Source: a virus. Taken from it: a DNA stretch of 24,268 bases. The stretch is taken from positions 1 to 24,268 of the IMG/VR virus record IMGVR_UViG_3300025073_000165; one strand, given 5' to 3'. Shown here one piece after another: positions 15,198-22,122 of this stretch; positions within the stretch are counted from its first letter, which is position 1, and every line of letters begins with the position of its first letter. A model generated the notes under the pieces. The model ran no database searches. It saw only the letters and a program-made list of their open reading frames with translations, and was not told where the DNA came from. The position numbers and the translations under genes are program-made.

Positions 15198-15671
15198 TCA
15201 TTCGACATGCTTCCATGTCCTTCTCCTGATAATGGCCCATACGGCAAAATCTGATACCCCGTATATTCGTGCCAATTCAGTTTGCGGAACGGTAAGAGAG
15301 AGTTGACGAATCGCCTTTACGTCATCCTCCTTTAATTTCGAGTCAGGATGACTTTCTCCTCGACAATGACGCTGCCTCGACTTGGAATACATATCGTTGA
15401 GATTGTCTTGATGAGTGCCGAGAAAGAGATGAGACGTTCTCAAGCATTTAGGGTTATCGCAACGATGACAGACCTCTTGCCCGTCAGGGATTCGGCCATG
15501 CGTCATTTCCCAAACGATGCGTGAGACATGACCTTTCTTCATAACGGGCCGTCGATGCTCAGGCTTCTTTGCCCCGCTCATTGCTCCAGTCCATTCCCTA
15601 CATTCTCCATTCGGCTGAATGCGGACAGCGATGCGCTCTTCAAGGGACATGAATCCCCAAGCGTAACCCAT
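15198..15671 (-). CDS. HNH homing-type endonuclease
   Basis: 157 residues. The start at ATG 15671 is chosen because GGGGAGG lies eight bases upstream and the previous gene's TAA abuts it; an internal ATG eight codons in has a weaker site. The central domain is an HNH_3-type nuclease: HVSRIVWEMTHGRIPDGQEV then CHRCDNPKCLRTSHLFLGT and HQDNL, with the usual H...N...H order and Cys pairs for metal. A C-terminal domain (SKLKEDDVKAIRQLSLTVPQ; ELARIYGVSDFAVWAIIRR) looks like a helix-turn-helix, as in phage free-standing homing enzymes. It would nick or cut DNA at a specific site to spread its own gene. It interrupts an otherwise coupled gene chain, consistent with insertion. Confidence 0.88.
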   Translation of the reverse strand: MGYAWGFMSLEERIAVRIQPNGECREWTGAMSGAKKPEHRRPVMKKGHVSRIVWEMTHGRIPDGQEVCHRCDNPKCLRTSHLFLGTHQDNLNDMYSKSRQRHCRGESHPDSKLKEDDVKAIRQLSLTVPQTELARIYGVSDFAVWAIIRRRTWKHVE

Positions 15672-16091
15672 TTAACGACCTCCCCTAGGTTGATTAAATC
15701 TGTTATCGGCCACCCAGAGTAGCGATCCTTTATGAAGTAGGGTAGTCACCAGTCGCCGTTGCTTCGGCACGCCGGACGTAAAGAGCTCCACATAGAACAA
15801 GCCGTCATCCCCGAGATAGAACACCCACGAGACGCCGGCAGGCGTGACCATCTCCACATACTCGAACGTGGCTTGATTGAGCGGGGCATCCCGCAAGCTC
15901 CACACTCCGGCATCGCTCACGACTAACTGTTTCGAGAGGAGGCGGTTCGGAGAGTAGAACGTGGGGCTCTCATAGACCGTATCCAGCACCTTCGCGTTCG
16001 GCGGATTCGGTTCACAGGCCAGGATGGGGGTTTCATCTTGAGCATAGATCACCCATTTCGTCCCGTTCGGGCTGTTGGCGGATAGGCTCAT
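15672..16091 (-). CDS. Hypothetical protein, beta-rich
   Basis: 139 residues from ATG 16091, with GAGG nine bases upstream and an ATGA overlap with the preceding gene. The sequence alternates short strands and turns (GTKWVIYAQDETPILACEP; GVSWVFYLGDDGLFYVELF) with aromatic residues and looks all-beta. There is one Cys and no export signal. No known family. It lies directly upstream of the HNH gene. Confidence 0.72.
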   Translation of the reverse strand: MSLSANSPNGTKWVIYAQDETPILACEPNPPNAKVLDTVYESPTFYSPNRLLSKQLVVSDAGVWSLRDAPLNQATFEYVEMVTPAGVSWVFYLGDDGLFYVELFTSGVPKQRRLVTTLLHKGSLLWVADNRFNQPRGGR

Positions 16092-16270
16092 TCGATAAAC
16101 CTCACTCGTTCAATGACGCCAAACTCACTGTAGACAGGCATGAGAACCCCACACCATGGACATTGCCGCTTCCGGCCATGGTGCCACCGATACCACGGCC
16201 AATTCCTTTGACAGGCCAGCCGCCGCCCTCTCCCAGGCAACCGCCACTTGCCGCGGCCAGGGAAGCTCAT
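16088..16270 (-). CDS. Small arginine/tryptophan-rich protein with CxxC
   Basis: 60 residues from ATG 16270, chosen because it overlaps the previous stop as ATGA and is preceded by GAAGGG. The product is basic and aromatic (MSFPGRGKWRLPGRGRRLAC, then QRNWPWYRWHHGRKRQCPWC) with a CPWC pair and another Cys upstream, suggesting a small metal-binding domain. The C-terminal stretch is GVIERVRFIE. Function unknown. Coupling to both neighbours supports it being real despite its odd composition. Confidence 0.62.
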   Translation of the reverse strand: MSFPGRGKWRLPGRGRRLACQRNWPWYRWHHGRKRQCPWCGVLMPVYSEFGVIERVRFIE

Positions 16271-16470
16271 ACCTGTTTCCCTTCCATCTCTACGCCCTCT
16301 TGGACAATCGTCACCCACTGGCCAGGCGCCACGGCGAGCATTAGGAGCCAGGTACCAGATCCCTTCGGTCGTGATTCTAGGACCAAGGCTCCGTTGTTTT
16401 CGATCAGGCAGACATCTGCTTTCACCTTGATCGAGGCACCACTGAGAAAGACAATGGTAAACTCCCTCAC
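16267..16470 (-). CDS. Small beta-rich hypothetical protein
   Basis: 67 residues starting with GTG at 16470, overlapping the preceding TGA as GTGA and the following gene as ATGA. The translation (REFTIVFLSGASIKVKADV; LMLAVAPGQWVTIVQEGVE) looks like a short barrel of five or six strands. There is no metal site. Role unknown; retained because of chain coupling and a natural amino-acid composition. Confidence 0.68.
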   Translation of the reverse strand: MREFTIVFLSGASIKVKADVCLIENNGALVLESRPKGSGTWLLMLAVAPGQWVTIVQEGVEMEGKQV

Positions 16471-16784
16471 AGATTCACCAACTCCTGCGCGTGCCGGAGC
16501 TGCTTCTTCAGGTTCTCCAGCGCGGCAATCTTGGAATCGATCTCCTCAATCACTCCGTTAATGCCGGAGCCTCGCGGGGTGCTCTCTCTCACAATGGCTC
16601 GGCCTTCGGCTTGTCCGGCCTTCTTCGCCGCTCTCGTCGCTCGCGTACTGGCCAGCCATTTTTCTTTCGCTTCTGGTGACGTAAACCTCGGCATACATCC
16701 TCCACAGTTGATACACTTGAGAAAGGTCCCTACCTCACCGTCCCACGACTCCAGCAAAAGCCCATCACAGCGGACACAGTTCAC
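16467..16784 (-). CDS. Zinc-ribbon protein with a coiled-coil tail
   Basis: 105 residues starting with GTG at 16784 and overlapping the JAMM gene stop as GTGA. The N-terminus has two CxxC knuckles about 17 residues apart (NCVRCDGLL and FLKCINCGGCMPRF), a zinc ribbon. The middle is basic and alanine-rich (ASTRATRAAKKAGQAEGRAI). The C-terminal 35 residues form a probable coiled coil (INGVIEEIDSKIAALENLKK). A DNA- or protein-binding adapter is likely; the partner could be the adjacent metallopeptidase. No family recognised. Confidence 0.72.
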   Translation of the reverse strand: MNCVRCDGLLLESWDGEVGTFLKCINCGGCMPRFTSPEAKEKWLASTRATRAAKKAGQAEGRAIVRESTPRGSGINGVIEEIDSKIAALENLKKQLRHAQELVNL

Positions 16785-17158
16785 CCGATCGACTCCCAGA
16801 TCCGCTCATAGACATGCGCGGCCTTCTTAAAGGCGCGAATCGTGCGATGCGGCCGACTGACCACAATCATCACGAGGTCATGGTTCGTCTTTTCTAGGGC
16901 ATCCATCAACCGGCAATCCTTTACCGACAAGACGGCTTCGCCCTTGGGATGGGAATGCACCAGGGCCCACGGCTTCCCATCGTGGACCATGCAGGCCTTC
17001 ATGTAGTCCTCGGGGGCAATCTCAAAGCTGGTGATCGGCTCAGTCGAGACGTTCAGCGTTCGGACGAAGGTTTCCCCGAACAGCAAGCCGCACATTTCGT
17101 AGGGCTCCGATTGCTCCGCGGCCTGGTAGAGCTGGTCAATCAAGGTGGCATGGATCAT
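16781..17158 (-). CDS. JAMM/MPN+ family metallopeptidase
   Basis: 125 residues from ATG 17158, overlapping the previous stop as ATGA. It carries a full JAMM (JAB1/MPN+) zinc motif: E21 in PYEMCGLLFG, then H68 and H70 in VHSHP, S78 and D81 in LSVKDC. Bacterial and phage members of this family are zinc-dependent isopeptidases or peptidases; in some phages a JAB domain sits with an NlpC/P60 domain in a tail protein, but here it is a stand-alone domain of minimal length. It lies between terminase and portal, followed by a zinc-ribbon/coiled-coil protein. It could be a processing protease for virion or host proteins; the substrate is unknown. Confidence 0.85.
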   Translation of the reverse strand: MIHATLIDQLYQAAEQSEPYEMCGLLFGETFVRTLNVSTEPITSFEIAPEDYMKACMVHDGKPWALVHSHPKGEAVLSVKDCRLMDALEKTNHDLVMIVVSRPHRTIRAFKKAAHVYERIWESIG

Positions 17159-17490
17159 GGGAGGAATCCCCAGTGTTCAGCTAGCTTCACCACCCACGAG
17201 ACGAACACGATCCAGAGATGCAGGCACCCGGCGAGAGTCGCCGCCACCGCAGGAATCACCCACACGAGATGCTTCCAGGCCTTCCAGGGCAATGGAGACT
17301 CGGCATACAGAAAGCGGCCTGGCTGGGTCAATCGTGCCGTCGTCTGCACCCTCCGCGCTCCGCAGATCGCACAGAGCGGGACGCACACATCACAACAGAG
17401 TCGGCTCCTCGTTGAATCCAGCCTGGCATTCGGGCAGAAGTGGCGTGGGTCAGTCAATGGCGTAGCTCCTTGCTCTCGCTCGTCCATCAC
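17155..17490 (-). CDS. Cys-rich protein with one or two membrane segments
   Basis: 111 residues, start either GTG 17490 or ATG 17487 (adjacent codons); only a weak ribosome site is seen. It overlaps the end of 17450-17644 by 41 bases and couples by ATGA to the JAMM gene. Residues 18-45 hold a Cys cluster (CPNARLDSTRSRLCCDVCVP; LCAICGARR), suggesting a zinc site. Residues about 74-102 are hydrophobic (LVWVIPAVAATLAGCLHLWI; VFVSWVVKL), consistent with one long or two short membrane helices. A small membrane protein with a cytoplasmic metal knuckle is the best reading. Role unknown. Confidence 0.6.
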   Translation of the reverse strand: MMDEREQGATPLTDPRHFCPNARLDSTRSRLCCDVCVPLCAICGARRVQTTARLTQPGRFLYAESPLPWKAWKHLVWVIPAVAATLAGCLHLWIVFVSWVVKLAEHWGFLP

Positions 17491-17644
17491 GTTCCGGCAG
17501 CCCTGGCAACTCCAAGGCCCCGCTTCGACACTGGTGATCGGTCCCGCTCGGCTTCATCACGCCACAGAGGGCGCACAGGTCAAAGCCGCCGTGCGGGGTC
17601 AACGGCTCCAAGGCGTACCGCACGGCTTGCTCTAGGTCGTCCAT
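17450..17644 (-). CDS. Small protein with a zinc-finger-like motif
   Basis: 64 residues from ATG 17644; AGAGG lies five bases upstream and the previous stop (TAG) abuts the start. The Cys/His pattern CALCGVMKPSGTDHQC at about residues 24-39 has C-x2-C-x8-H-x2-C spacing and could bind one zinc. The N-terminus MDDLEQAVRYALEPLTPHGG is helical. The C-terminal part is Arg-rich. Function unknown. It extends 41 bases into the next gene, an overlap longer than elsewhere in this chain. Confidence 0.62.
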   Translation of the reverse strand: MDDLEQAVRYALEPLTPHGGFDLCALCGVMKPSGTDHQCRSGALELPGLPERDGRARARSYAID

Positions 17645-18043
17645 CTATCCTCTTCCAGCCGGTCCTGGGAACGTGGGCACACTCCCTGCCGGAGCCACCA
17701 CAATGTTCGACTTCGCACCGTCCCGTTGCAGCATGGAGGTAATTGACTGCTTGGCCGCGAAGTCAATCCCGATGGTCGCCAGGCGCAAGGCAAGCGGGGG
17801 TTGTGCCGGGGTGTTTGTGAAGTGTCGCCCTTCCTTATCGAGCGCCACGATTAAGAAGAACTCCGGCTCGAAGTCTGGGGGGCAGGCAAAGGCCACCGTG
17901 AGGGTCTTGCTCGCGGGGTTTTCCTCGGTCTGCTTGTCGGCGTCCTGTAGCATGATGGGGCCTCCTCGTTGTCGTAGTCGTTGTACATACGCATGGAAAT
18001 TCTTGCGTTTCTGCTTCGTCGCTAGGCGGATCTTAAAGGCCAT
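17645..18043 (-). CDS. Hypothetical protein, basic N-terminus
   Basis: 132 residues from ATG 18043 with GGAG seven bases upstream. A second in-frame ATG at 17953 has a stronger GAGGAGG site and gives a 102-residue form starting MLQDADKQTEENPASKTLTV, so two products or the shorter one alone are possible. The first 30 residues are very basic (MAFKIRLATKQKRKNFHAYV). The rest is beta-like (TVAFACPPDFEPEFFLIVAL) with an alanine- and proline-rich C-terminus. No recognised domain. Confidence 0.68.
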   Translation of the reverse strand: MAFKIRLATKQKRKNFHAYVQRLRQRGGPIMLQDADKQTEENPASKTLTVAFACPPDFEPEFFLIVALDKEGRHFTNTPAQPPLALRLATIGIDFAAKQSITSMLQRDGAKSNIVVAPAGSVPTFPGPAGRG

Positions 18044-18046
18044 GGG

Positions 18047-18376
18047 TTACTCCGGTTTCTTCGGGATCTTGATAAGCCGCCGTAGATCCTCTAGGTGATA
18101 CTTCGTTGCCTTCAACTCGCCCTCGATCGCGCCAGCCGTGGGAGTGGGAATGCCCAACTCCAACAGGCCTTGTAAGAGCTGCGTGGCCATCTCGCGGGTA
18201 ATGACTAGGGTGGGAGTGATCCGTGTGAATTTGGGAACCGAATCGAACGACAATTCACCATCGCTCCGAACAGTTGCCGCGGCGAGAATGCCTGGTCCTT
18301 CCATCGTCACGGCAATCTGTACAGCATGTCCGAAATCTGTCGCCGCCACGTACACCTTTGCATTTACATCATTCAT
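18047..18376 (-). CDS. Hypothetical protein
   Basis: 109 residues from ATG 18376 with GGAGAA upstream and an ATGA overlap with the previous gene. The N-terminal half is beta (KVYVAATDFGHAVQIAVTME). The second half is helical (ITREMATQLLQGLLELGIPT) with a basic tail (LEDLRRLIKIPKKPE). There are no Cys, no export signal and no known motif. The position in the early part of the packaging operon suggests an accessory role only. Confidence 0.72.
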   Translation of the reverse strand: MNDVNAKVYVAATDFGHAVQIAVTMEGPGILAAATVRSDGELSFDSVPKFTRITPTLVITREMATQLLQGLLELGIPTPTAGAIEGELKATKYHLEDLRRLIKIPKKPE

Positions 18377-18735
18377 GCGGTTCTCCGTTGTCTCGCGGCC
18401 TGCCGCCGTCGTTCGTGCCGGTTGCGGGGTTCCATCGCTTCGGCCTTTGGAACGTCCATCATCGGCATCGGCACACTGAAATAGATTTGCTCGGGTGTCA
18501 GGACTTCACAAGCCACCATCAACCGGCCCATCTTCTCGGTCACCATGAACTTCATCCAGCCCTCTCGCGTGAACATCGAACGATTCATGGTCTCCGCTTG
18601 CTCGGCCATGTCGATCGTTCTCCTGGCCCATCGTGGGAACTGATCGACTGAATCACTGGCGTTCAGTCGGTCAGACGGCACCAGCAAGCGAGGGCGGAGG
18701 CGAGACTCAGACAGCATAGCTCTTAGCCCTTTCAT
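18373..18735 (-). CDS. Hypothetical protein downstream of the HNH gene
   Basis: 120 residues if started at ATG 18735, which overlaps the HNH stop as ATGA. An in-frame ATG at 18717 (114 residues, MLSESRLRPRLLVPSD) has an AAAGGG site nine bases upstream and may be the ancestral start before the HNH gene arrived. The sequence is helical and Met/Arg-rich (ARRTIDMAEQAETMNRSMFT; MVACEVLTPEQIYFSVPMP) and ends in a strongly basic tail (RNRHERRRQAARQRR). This tail suggests nucleic acid contact. No family recognised. Confidence 0.7.
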   Translation of the reverse strand: MKGLRAMLSESRLRPRLLVPSDRLNASDSVDQFPRWARRTIDMAEQAETMNRSMFTREGWMKFMVTEKMGRLMVACEVLTPEQIYFSVPMPMMDVPKAEAMEPRNRHERRRQAARQRRTA

Positions 18736-19316
18736 AGAAACAGCACCGGCTGATAGCTCGGTGCTTCTCTCGTGTTCTTCCGTGAGTTGCAGGATTGACA
18801 GGCTGGAACAATATTCGCCTTATCATGTAGCCCTCCTTTGGCAAGAGGAATGACATGATCCTGAGTCAACGGCTTCTTTTTCTGGCAGTACACACACCGA
18901 TAACCGTATGCCGCCTTCATCGCTCCCCACTCTTTTCCCGTGAATACGTTCGCTCGGCATCCAGCTTTCAATGCTCGGCGTTTCGCGTTATGGACGGCAC
19001 GGTAATCTCTGTGTGTCTCACGATACTCACGGCTATTCATCTTTACTTGTTCAGGATGTTGAACGCGCCAGGTTCGACCGATCGCCTTCACCTTGTCAGG
19101 ATTCTGCTTGTAGTATTCACGCTGCCAAGCTGTTTTTCGTTCACGATTGGCCAAGTAATATGCTCGATCTGACGCCTTCCTCTTTGCTTTATTCTTGAGA
19201 TAGTACGCATGCTTCACGGAGGCAACATGCTCTTTATTCTTCTCAGCGAGCACCTTTCGCCTCTCCTTGTTCTTTAGGTACCAGGCGTGCGCTTGTTCTT
19301 TCGTTTGGGCCATCAT
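18732..19316 (-). CDS. HNH endonuclease with an N-terminal YxxN-type repeat region
   Basis: 194 residues from ATG 19316 (or the next codon, also ATG), with GAGG six bases upstream. Residues 1-105 are a charged helical region of repeated units of about 13-15 residues (WYLKNKERRKV, YYLKNKAKRKAS, YYLANRERKTA, YYKQNPDKVKA), a known DNA-binding-like extension of phage HNH enzymes. The C-terminal domain has YGYRCVYCQKKKPLTQDHVI, then PLAKGGLHDKANIVPACQSC and NSRKN: CxxC pairs, DH and N residues of a canonical zinc-stabilised HNH nuclease. It probably acts as a free-standing homing endonuclease, sitting between terL and the next gene, a frequent landing place. Confidence 0.88.
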   Translation of the reverse strand: MMAQTKEQAHAWYLKNKERRKVLAEKNKEHVASVKHAYYLKNKAKRKASDRAYYLANRERKTAWQREYYKQNPDKVKAIGRTWRVQHPEQVKMNSREYRETHRDYRAVHNAKRRALKAGCRANVFTGKEWGAMKAAYGYRCVYCQKKKPLTQDHVIPLAKGGLHDKANIVPACQSCNSRKNTREAPSYQPVLFL

Positions 19317-19322
19317 TCAACC

Positions 19323-21506
19323 TCAGACAGCGTATGACTTCGCTCGCTTTGTGGCTTCCGTTTTATTGAATTTTGGAACTGGCATAGGTTTTCTAACGAA
19401 AATCCTTGCGAGTCCGTGTCCGAGAGCTTCACCAACTGATGTAAGAGGATGAAAGCGGCGAGCCTCCGTCTTGGAGATCACCCCGCTCTGATCCTTCCGA
19501 AAGGCATAGCCACCGGCCAAGGCTTCGTGAATCCAGGGCTTGGCTTCCCCAGGCGTGGGCGCAGGGTTCACCGTCAACCGGCCCGTTTGTGACAACAGCC
19601 CCTTGATCGCGTTGAGCCGGATAAAGAAGTCTGGTTCACCAGGCTCGGCTGATCCTTGCAGCTTGTCGGCAATGATCTGATCCAGGCGATGCTCTGAGGC
19701 TTCGCTGATTTTACTCAAGGGAGGATGGTTCGTAATGTCGCGCCAGTCCGTGCAGCCGCGATAATCCGCCGCCAAGACGGTTGAGACCTTCCGATCTATC
19801 AGGTCCTCGATACCGCCGTTCTGTTCACCTAAGAGGCAATCCAGCATGACGATCCGACCACTTGAGAGGATTTGCCCAATGAGGCAGCACGGATACAGCC
19901 CTTGGAACCAGAACCGGAAGCTCGGCAACCCTGGCACCGGCTCAAGGGCTTGTCTGGCTTGATGGAACTGGGCAGAGTATTCGGGCGTGATCGACACGCC
20001 AGGATCTTCGACGGCATACAATACATCCATGGCTTGGCTCCAGGTATCCACTTGATCGTCATACTCACTGTTCGGGAAGGTCGCGCACTCGTTGATAAAC
20101 CCCTCGACCCACGGCGCAATGGACGGATGGGGCAGATAGCAGTTCCCCGCTGACGGGATGTGAGCATAGGCCGCCGCTCTCGCCTGCTTGTCGCCGGTCA
20201 CGCCATGAGGCTGCACCCCTGCAATCTCTTTCTTGAGCACGGACATGATCGCAGGCCCGTTCGCCTTGTCCTCGACCACTTTGGTACTCGGACGCTTGTG
20301 CGTGCGATTGAAGGCCCGAAAGCTCTCAAGCGTCTGCGTGAAGTCCATTTGGGCACGAATCTGATCCTTGAGAAAGCAATCCGGCCCCTTGAGGCCCCAT
20401 TGCTCCCCGACCACGTAGCTGCTCGTGGCCAGGTCCTTAAACGCCATGTCCCACGATTGCACTTCCTTATCGAAGGCGTAGGGCAAGGGAACCGGCTTGA
20501 TTTCGGCATACTCCCCGCTGGGCAGCTTCACGCGCACGGGAGGCAAGGTCTCTTCCTGGCCTGGGTAGCACCAATACTTCCACCAATGCCGCTTGAGAAT
20601 GCCGCCCTCTGCCGGAGCCGGACGTTGCTGCAACTGCGCCGCTGCCCCAAACTCCTTGAGGTCCTTCTTGAGCTGGGCTATCTCAGCCTTCCCGTATCGA
20701 TCCTTCCAGAGCGGTTCCCCTTCGACCGTGCGGGGGTCCTTGTCCCAATGGAAGACACAGCCAATCACGATGCACTTCCCGCCCTCGTATTCAGCCGGTA
20801 GGTTGAGATGATGCCAGCCGCCTTGATCGAGGAGATGCCCGGATAGATCGTGTTCATGGACCCGCTGCATGACGACAATGCGCCGTCGCTTCTTCGGATC
20901 GTTGATGCGGGTGCTCATGACGTTCGACCACCAATCAATGGCCCCTTCGCGCATCACATCGGATTCACGCTGCTCGACGTTGTGCGGATCGTCCACTACG
21001 AGAATGTCTCCACCTTCGCCGGTATTGGAGCCGCCCACACTCGTGGCCATCCGGTAGCCGGTCTTGTCGTTCTCAAACTTGATCTTCTGATTCTGGTCGC
21101 TGGTCAGGTCATAGACGTTGCCCCACCGCTCCCGATACCACGGGCTCTCGACCAACCGGCGCATCTTCACGCTGTCACGGATCGAGAGGGACTGAGCGTA
21201 GGAGGAGTAGAGCCACTTCAGGGACGGCTCCAAGGTCCAGACGTAGGCCGGAAACATCACAGCCACTTGGATGCTCTTGCAATGTCTCGGAGGCATGTTG
21301 ATAAGGAGGTCATGCGTCTCACACTTCCAGACGGCTTCCAAATGCTCGGCCATCACATCGAGGTGCCAGTTCCCGATGAACGGGGTAGACGGCTCAATCA
21401 CTTGCCAGGCGAGTTCGGTAAACCGCTTGAGCCCGTACCGGCGCACATCCTCACGGTCTATCTCGGCTACGGTCAGGCTGAGAATGTCCAGGCCATCAGG
21501 AAGCAT
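19323..21506 (-). CDS. terL: Terminase large subunit with extra C-terminal domain
   Basis: 727 residues from ATG 21506, overlapping the terS stop by eleven bases. It is the packaging motor ATPase and headful or site-specific nuclease, docking on the portal. Walker A is MPPRHCKS (71-78; the usual MPPRHGKS has Gly where Cys-76 is). Walker B is ILVVDDPH (168-175) and a coupling segment MQRVHEHDL spans 213-221. The nuclease domain contains D353 (SWDMAFKD), E412 (VVEDKANG) and D483/D484 (YDDQVD). From about residue 527 an extra 200 residues follow. They resemble the RNase H-like nuclease of other terminases (LYPCCLIGQILSSGRIVMLD; ALAGGYAFRKD; SVGEALGHGL), but without obvious acidic catalytic residues. 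Usual length is 420-560, so this is long. Confidence 0.9.
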   Translation of the reverse strand: MLPDGLDILSLTVAEIDREDVRRYGLKRFTELAWQVIEPSTPFIGNWHLDVMAEHLEAVWKCETHDLLINMPPRHCKSIQVAVMFPAYVWTLEPSLKWLYSSYAQSLSIRDSVKMRRLVESPWYRERWGNVYDLTSDQNQKIKFENDKTGYRMATSVGGSNTGEGGDILVVDDPHNVEQRESDVMREGAIDWWSNVMSTRINDPKKRRRIVVMQRVHEHDLSGHLLDQGGWHHLNLPAEYEGGKCIVIGCVFHWDKDPRTVEGEPLWKDRYGKAEIAQLKKDLKEFGAAAQLQQRPAPAEGGILKRHWWKYWCYPGQEETLPPVRVKLPSGEYAEIKPVPLPYAFDKEVQSWDMAFKDLATSSYVVGEQWGLKGPDCFLKDQIRAQMDFTQTLESFRAFNRTHKRPSTKVVEDKANGPAIMSVLKKEIAGVQPHGVTGDKQARAAAYAHIPSAGNCYLPHPSIAPWVEGFINECATFPNSEYDDQVDTWSQAMDVLYAVEDPGVSITPEYSAQFHQARQALEPVPGLPSFRFWFQGLYPCCLIGQILSSGRIVMLDCLLGEQNGGIEDLIDRKVSTVLAADYRGCTDWRDITNHPPLSKISEASEHRLDQIIADKLQGSAEPGEPDFFIRLNAIKGLLSQTGRLTVNPAPTPGEAKPWIHEALAGGYAFRKDQSGVISKTEARRFHPLTSVGEALGHGLARIFVRKPMPVPKFNKTEATKRAKSYAV

Positions 21507-22122
21507 GATCGATAGCCCTCACCTGCATTTTGGACAGCAGGGCCTTCGCCTGCTCCCATTCTTCAGGGGTCAGGTTCTTGGGATCGAATCGCGGGGTTAC
21601 ATCCTTCGGACCTGGGAGCGGTTGCTTGCTAGAGGGGAATGCCCCATGAAACTTGAGGAGCATATTGACGTAGGGCGCACGATCCGCCATCCGAAACCGT
21701 TTCACATAGCCGGTATGCTCGGCCTTGTCTCCCACCTTCGTGAAGGTCTCTTCAACCTCAAAGCCTGCCACCATGAGGGCTTGCACCTTCGACAATTCCG
21801 CCACCGGCTTGCAGTTGTTGTGTTCGTCAAAGAGCTTGCGGGGATCTCCGAAGGCCATCGCCGTGCAGAGGCGTAATGATTGCTCTAGCGTGGCAATGCC
21901 GCGATTCGTGCGGGTCACGGATTCAGGCAGACTCTTCGCCGCTTCAGCCTTAACAGCCTCCTGGCGAATCTGAACAAGGTGTTTGACCTTGCCTAACAAA
22001 CGTGATCCTTGCTCACTGGCGGTCTTGGGGCTGTATCCGGCCCGAATCGCCGCCTGAGTTGCATTGAAGTCTTTGGCGTACTCAATGACGAAGAGTTCTT
22101 GCTTCGGGGTCAATTCCTTCAC
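21496..22122 (-). CDS. terS: Terminase small subunit
   Basis: 208 residues starting with GTG at 22122; GAGGG lies about eight bases upstream and the start overlaps the previous TGA as GTGA. A longer in-frame ATG reads Arg-rich out-of-frame-like sequence and is rejected. The N-terminus LTPKQELFVIEYAKDFNATQ then AAIRAGYSPKTASEQGSRLL is the classic Terminase_2 helix-turn-helix that binds the pac or cos site. The remainder is helical (TRTNRGIATLEQSLRLCTAM) with a C-terminal EEWEQAKALLSKMQ helix. It forms the ring that recognises viral DNA and stimulates TerL, whose gene follows directly. Confidence 0.9.
   Translation of the reverse strand: MKELTPKQELFVIEYAKDFNATQAAIRAGYSPKTASEQGSRLLGKVKHLVQIRQEAVKAEAAKSLPESVTRTNRGIATLEQSLRLCTAMAFGDPRKLFDEHNNCKPVAELSKVQALMVAGFEVEETFTKVGDKAEHTGYVKRFRMADRAPYVNMLLKFHGAFPSSKQPLPGPKDVTPRFDPKNLTPEEWEQAKALLSKMQVRAIDHAS

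Noticed and set aside
20160-21515. Plus-strand frames over 200 codons opposite terL
   Set aside because: They are antisense shadows of terL, without ribosome sites and with unnatural composition.
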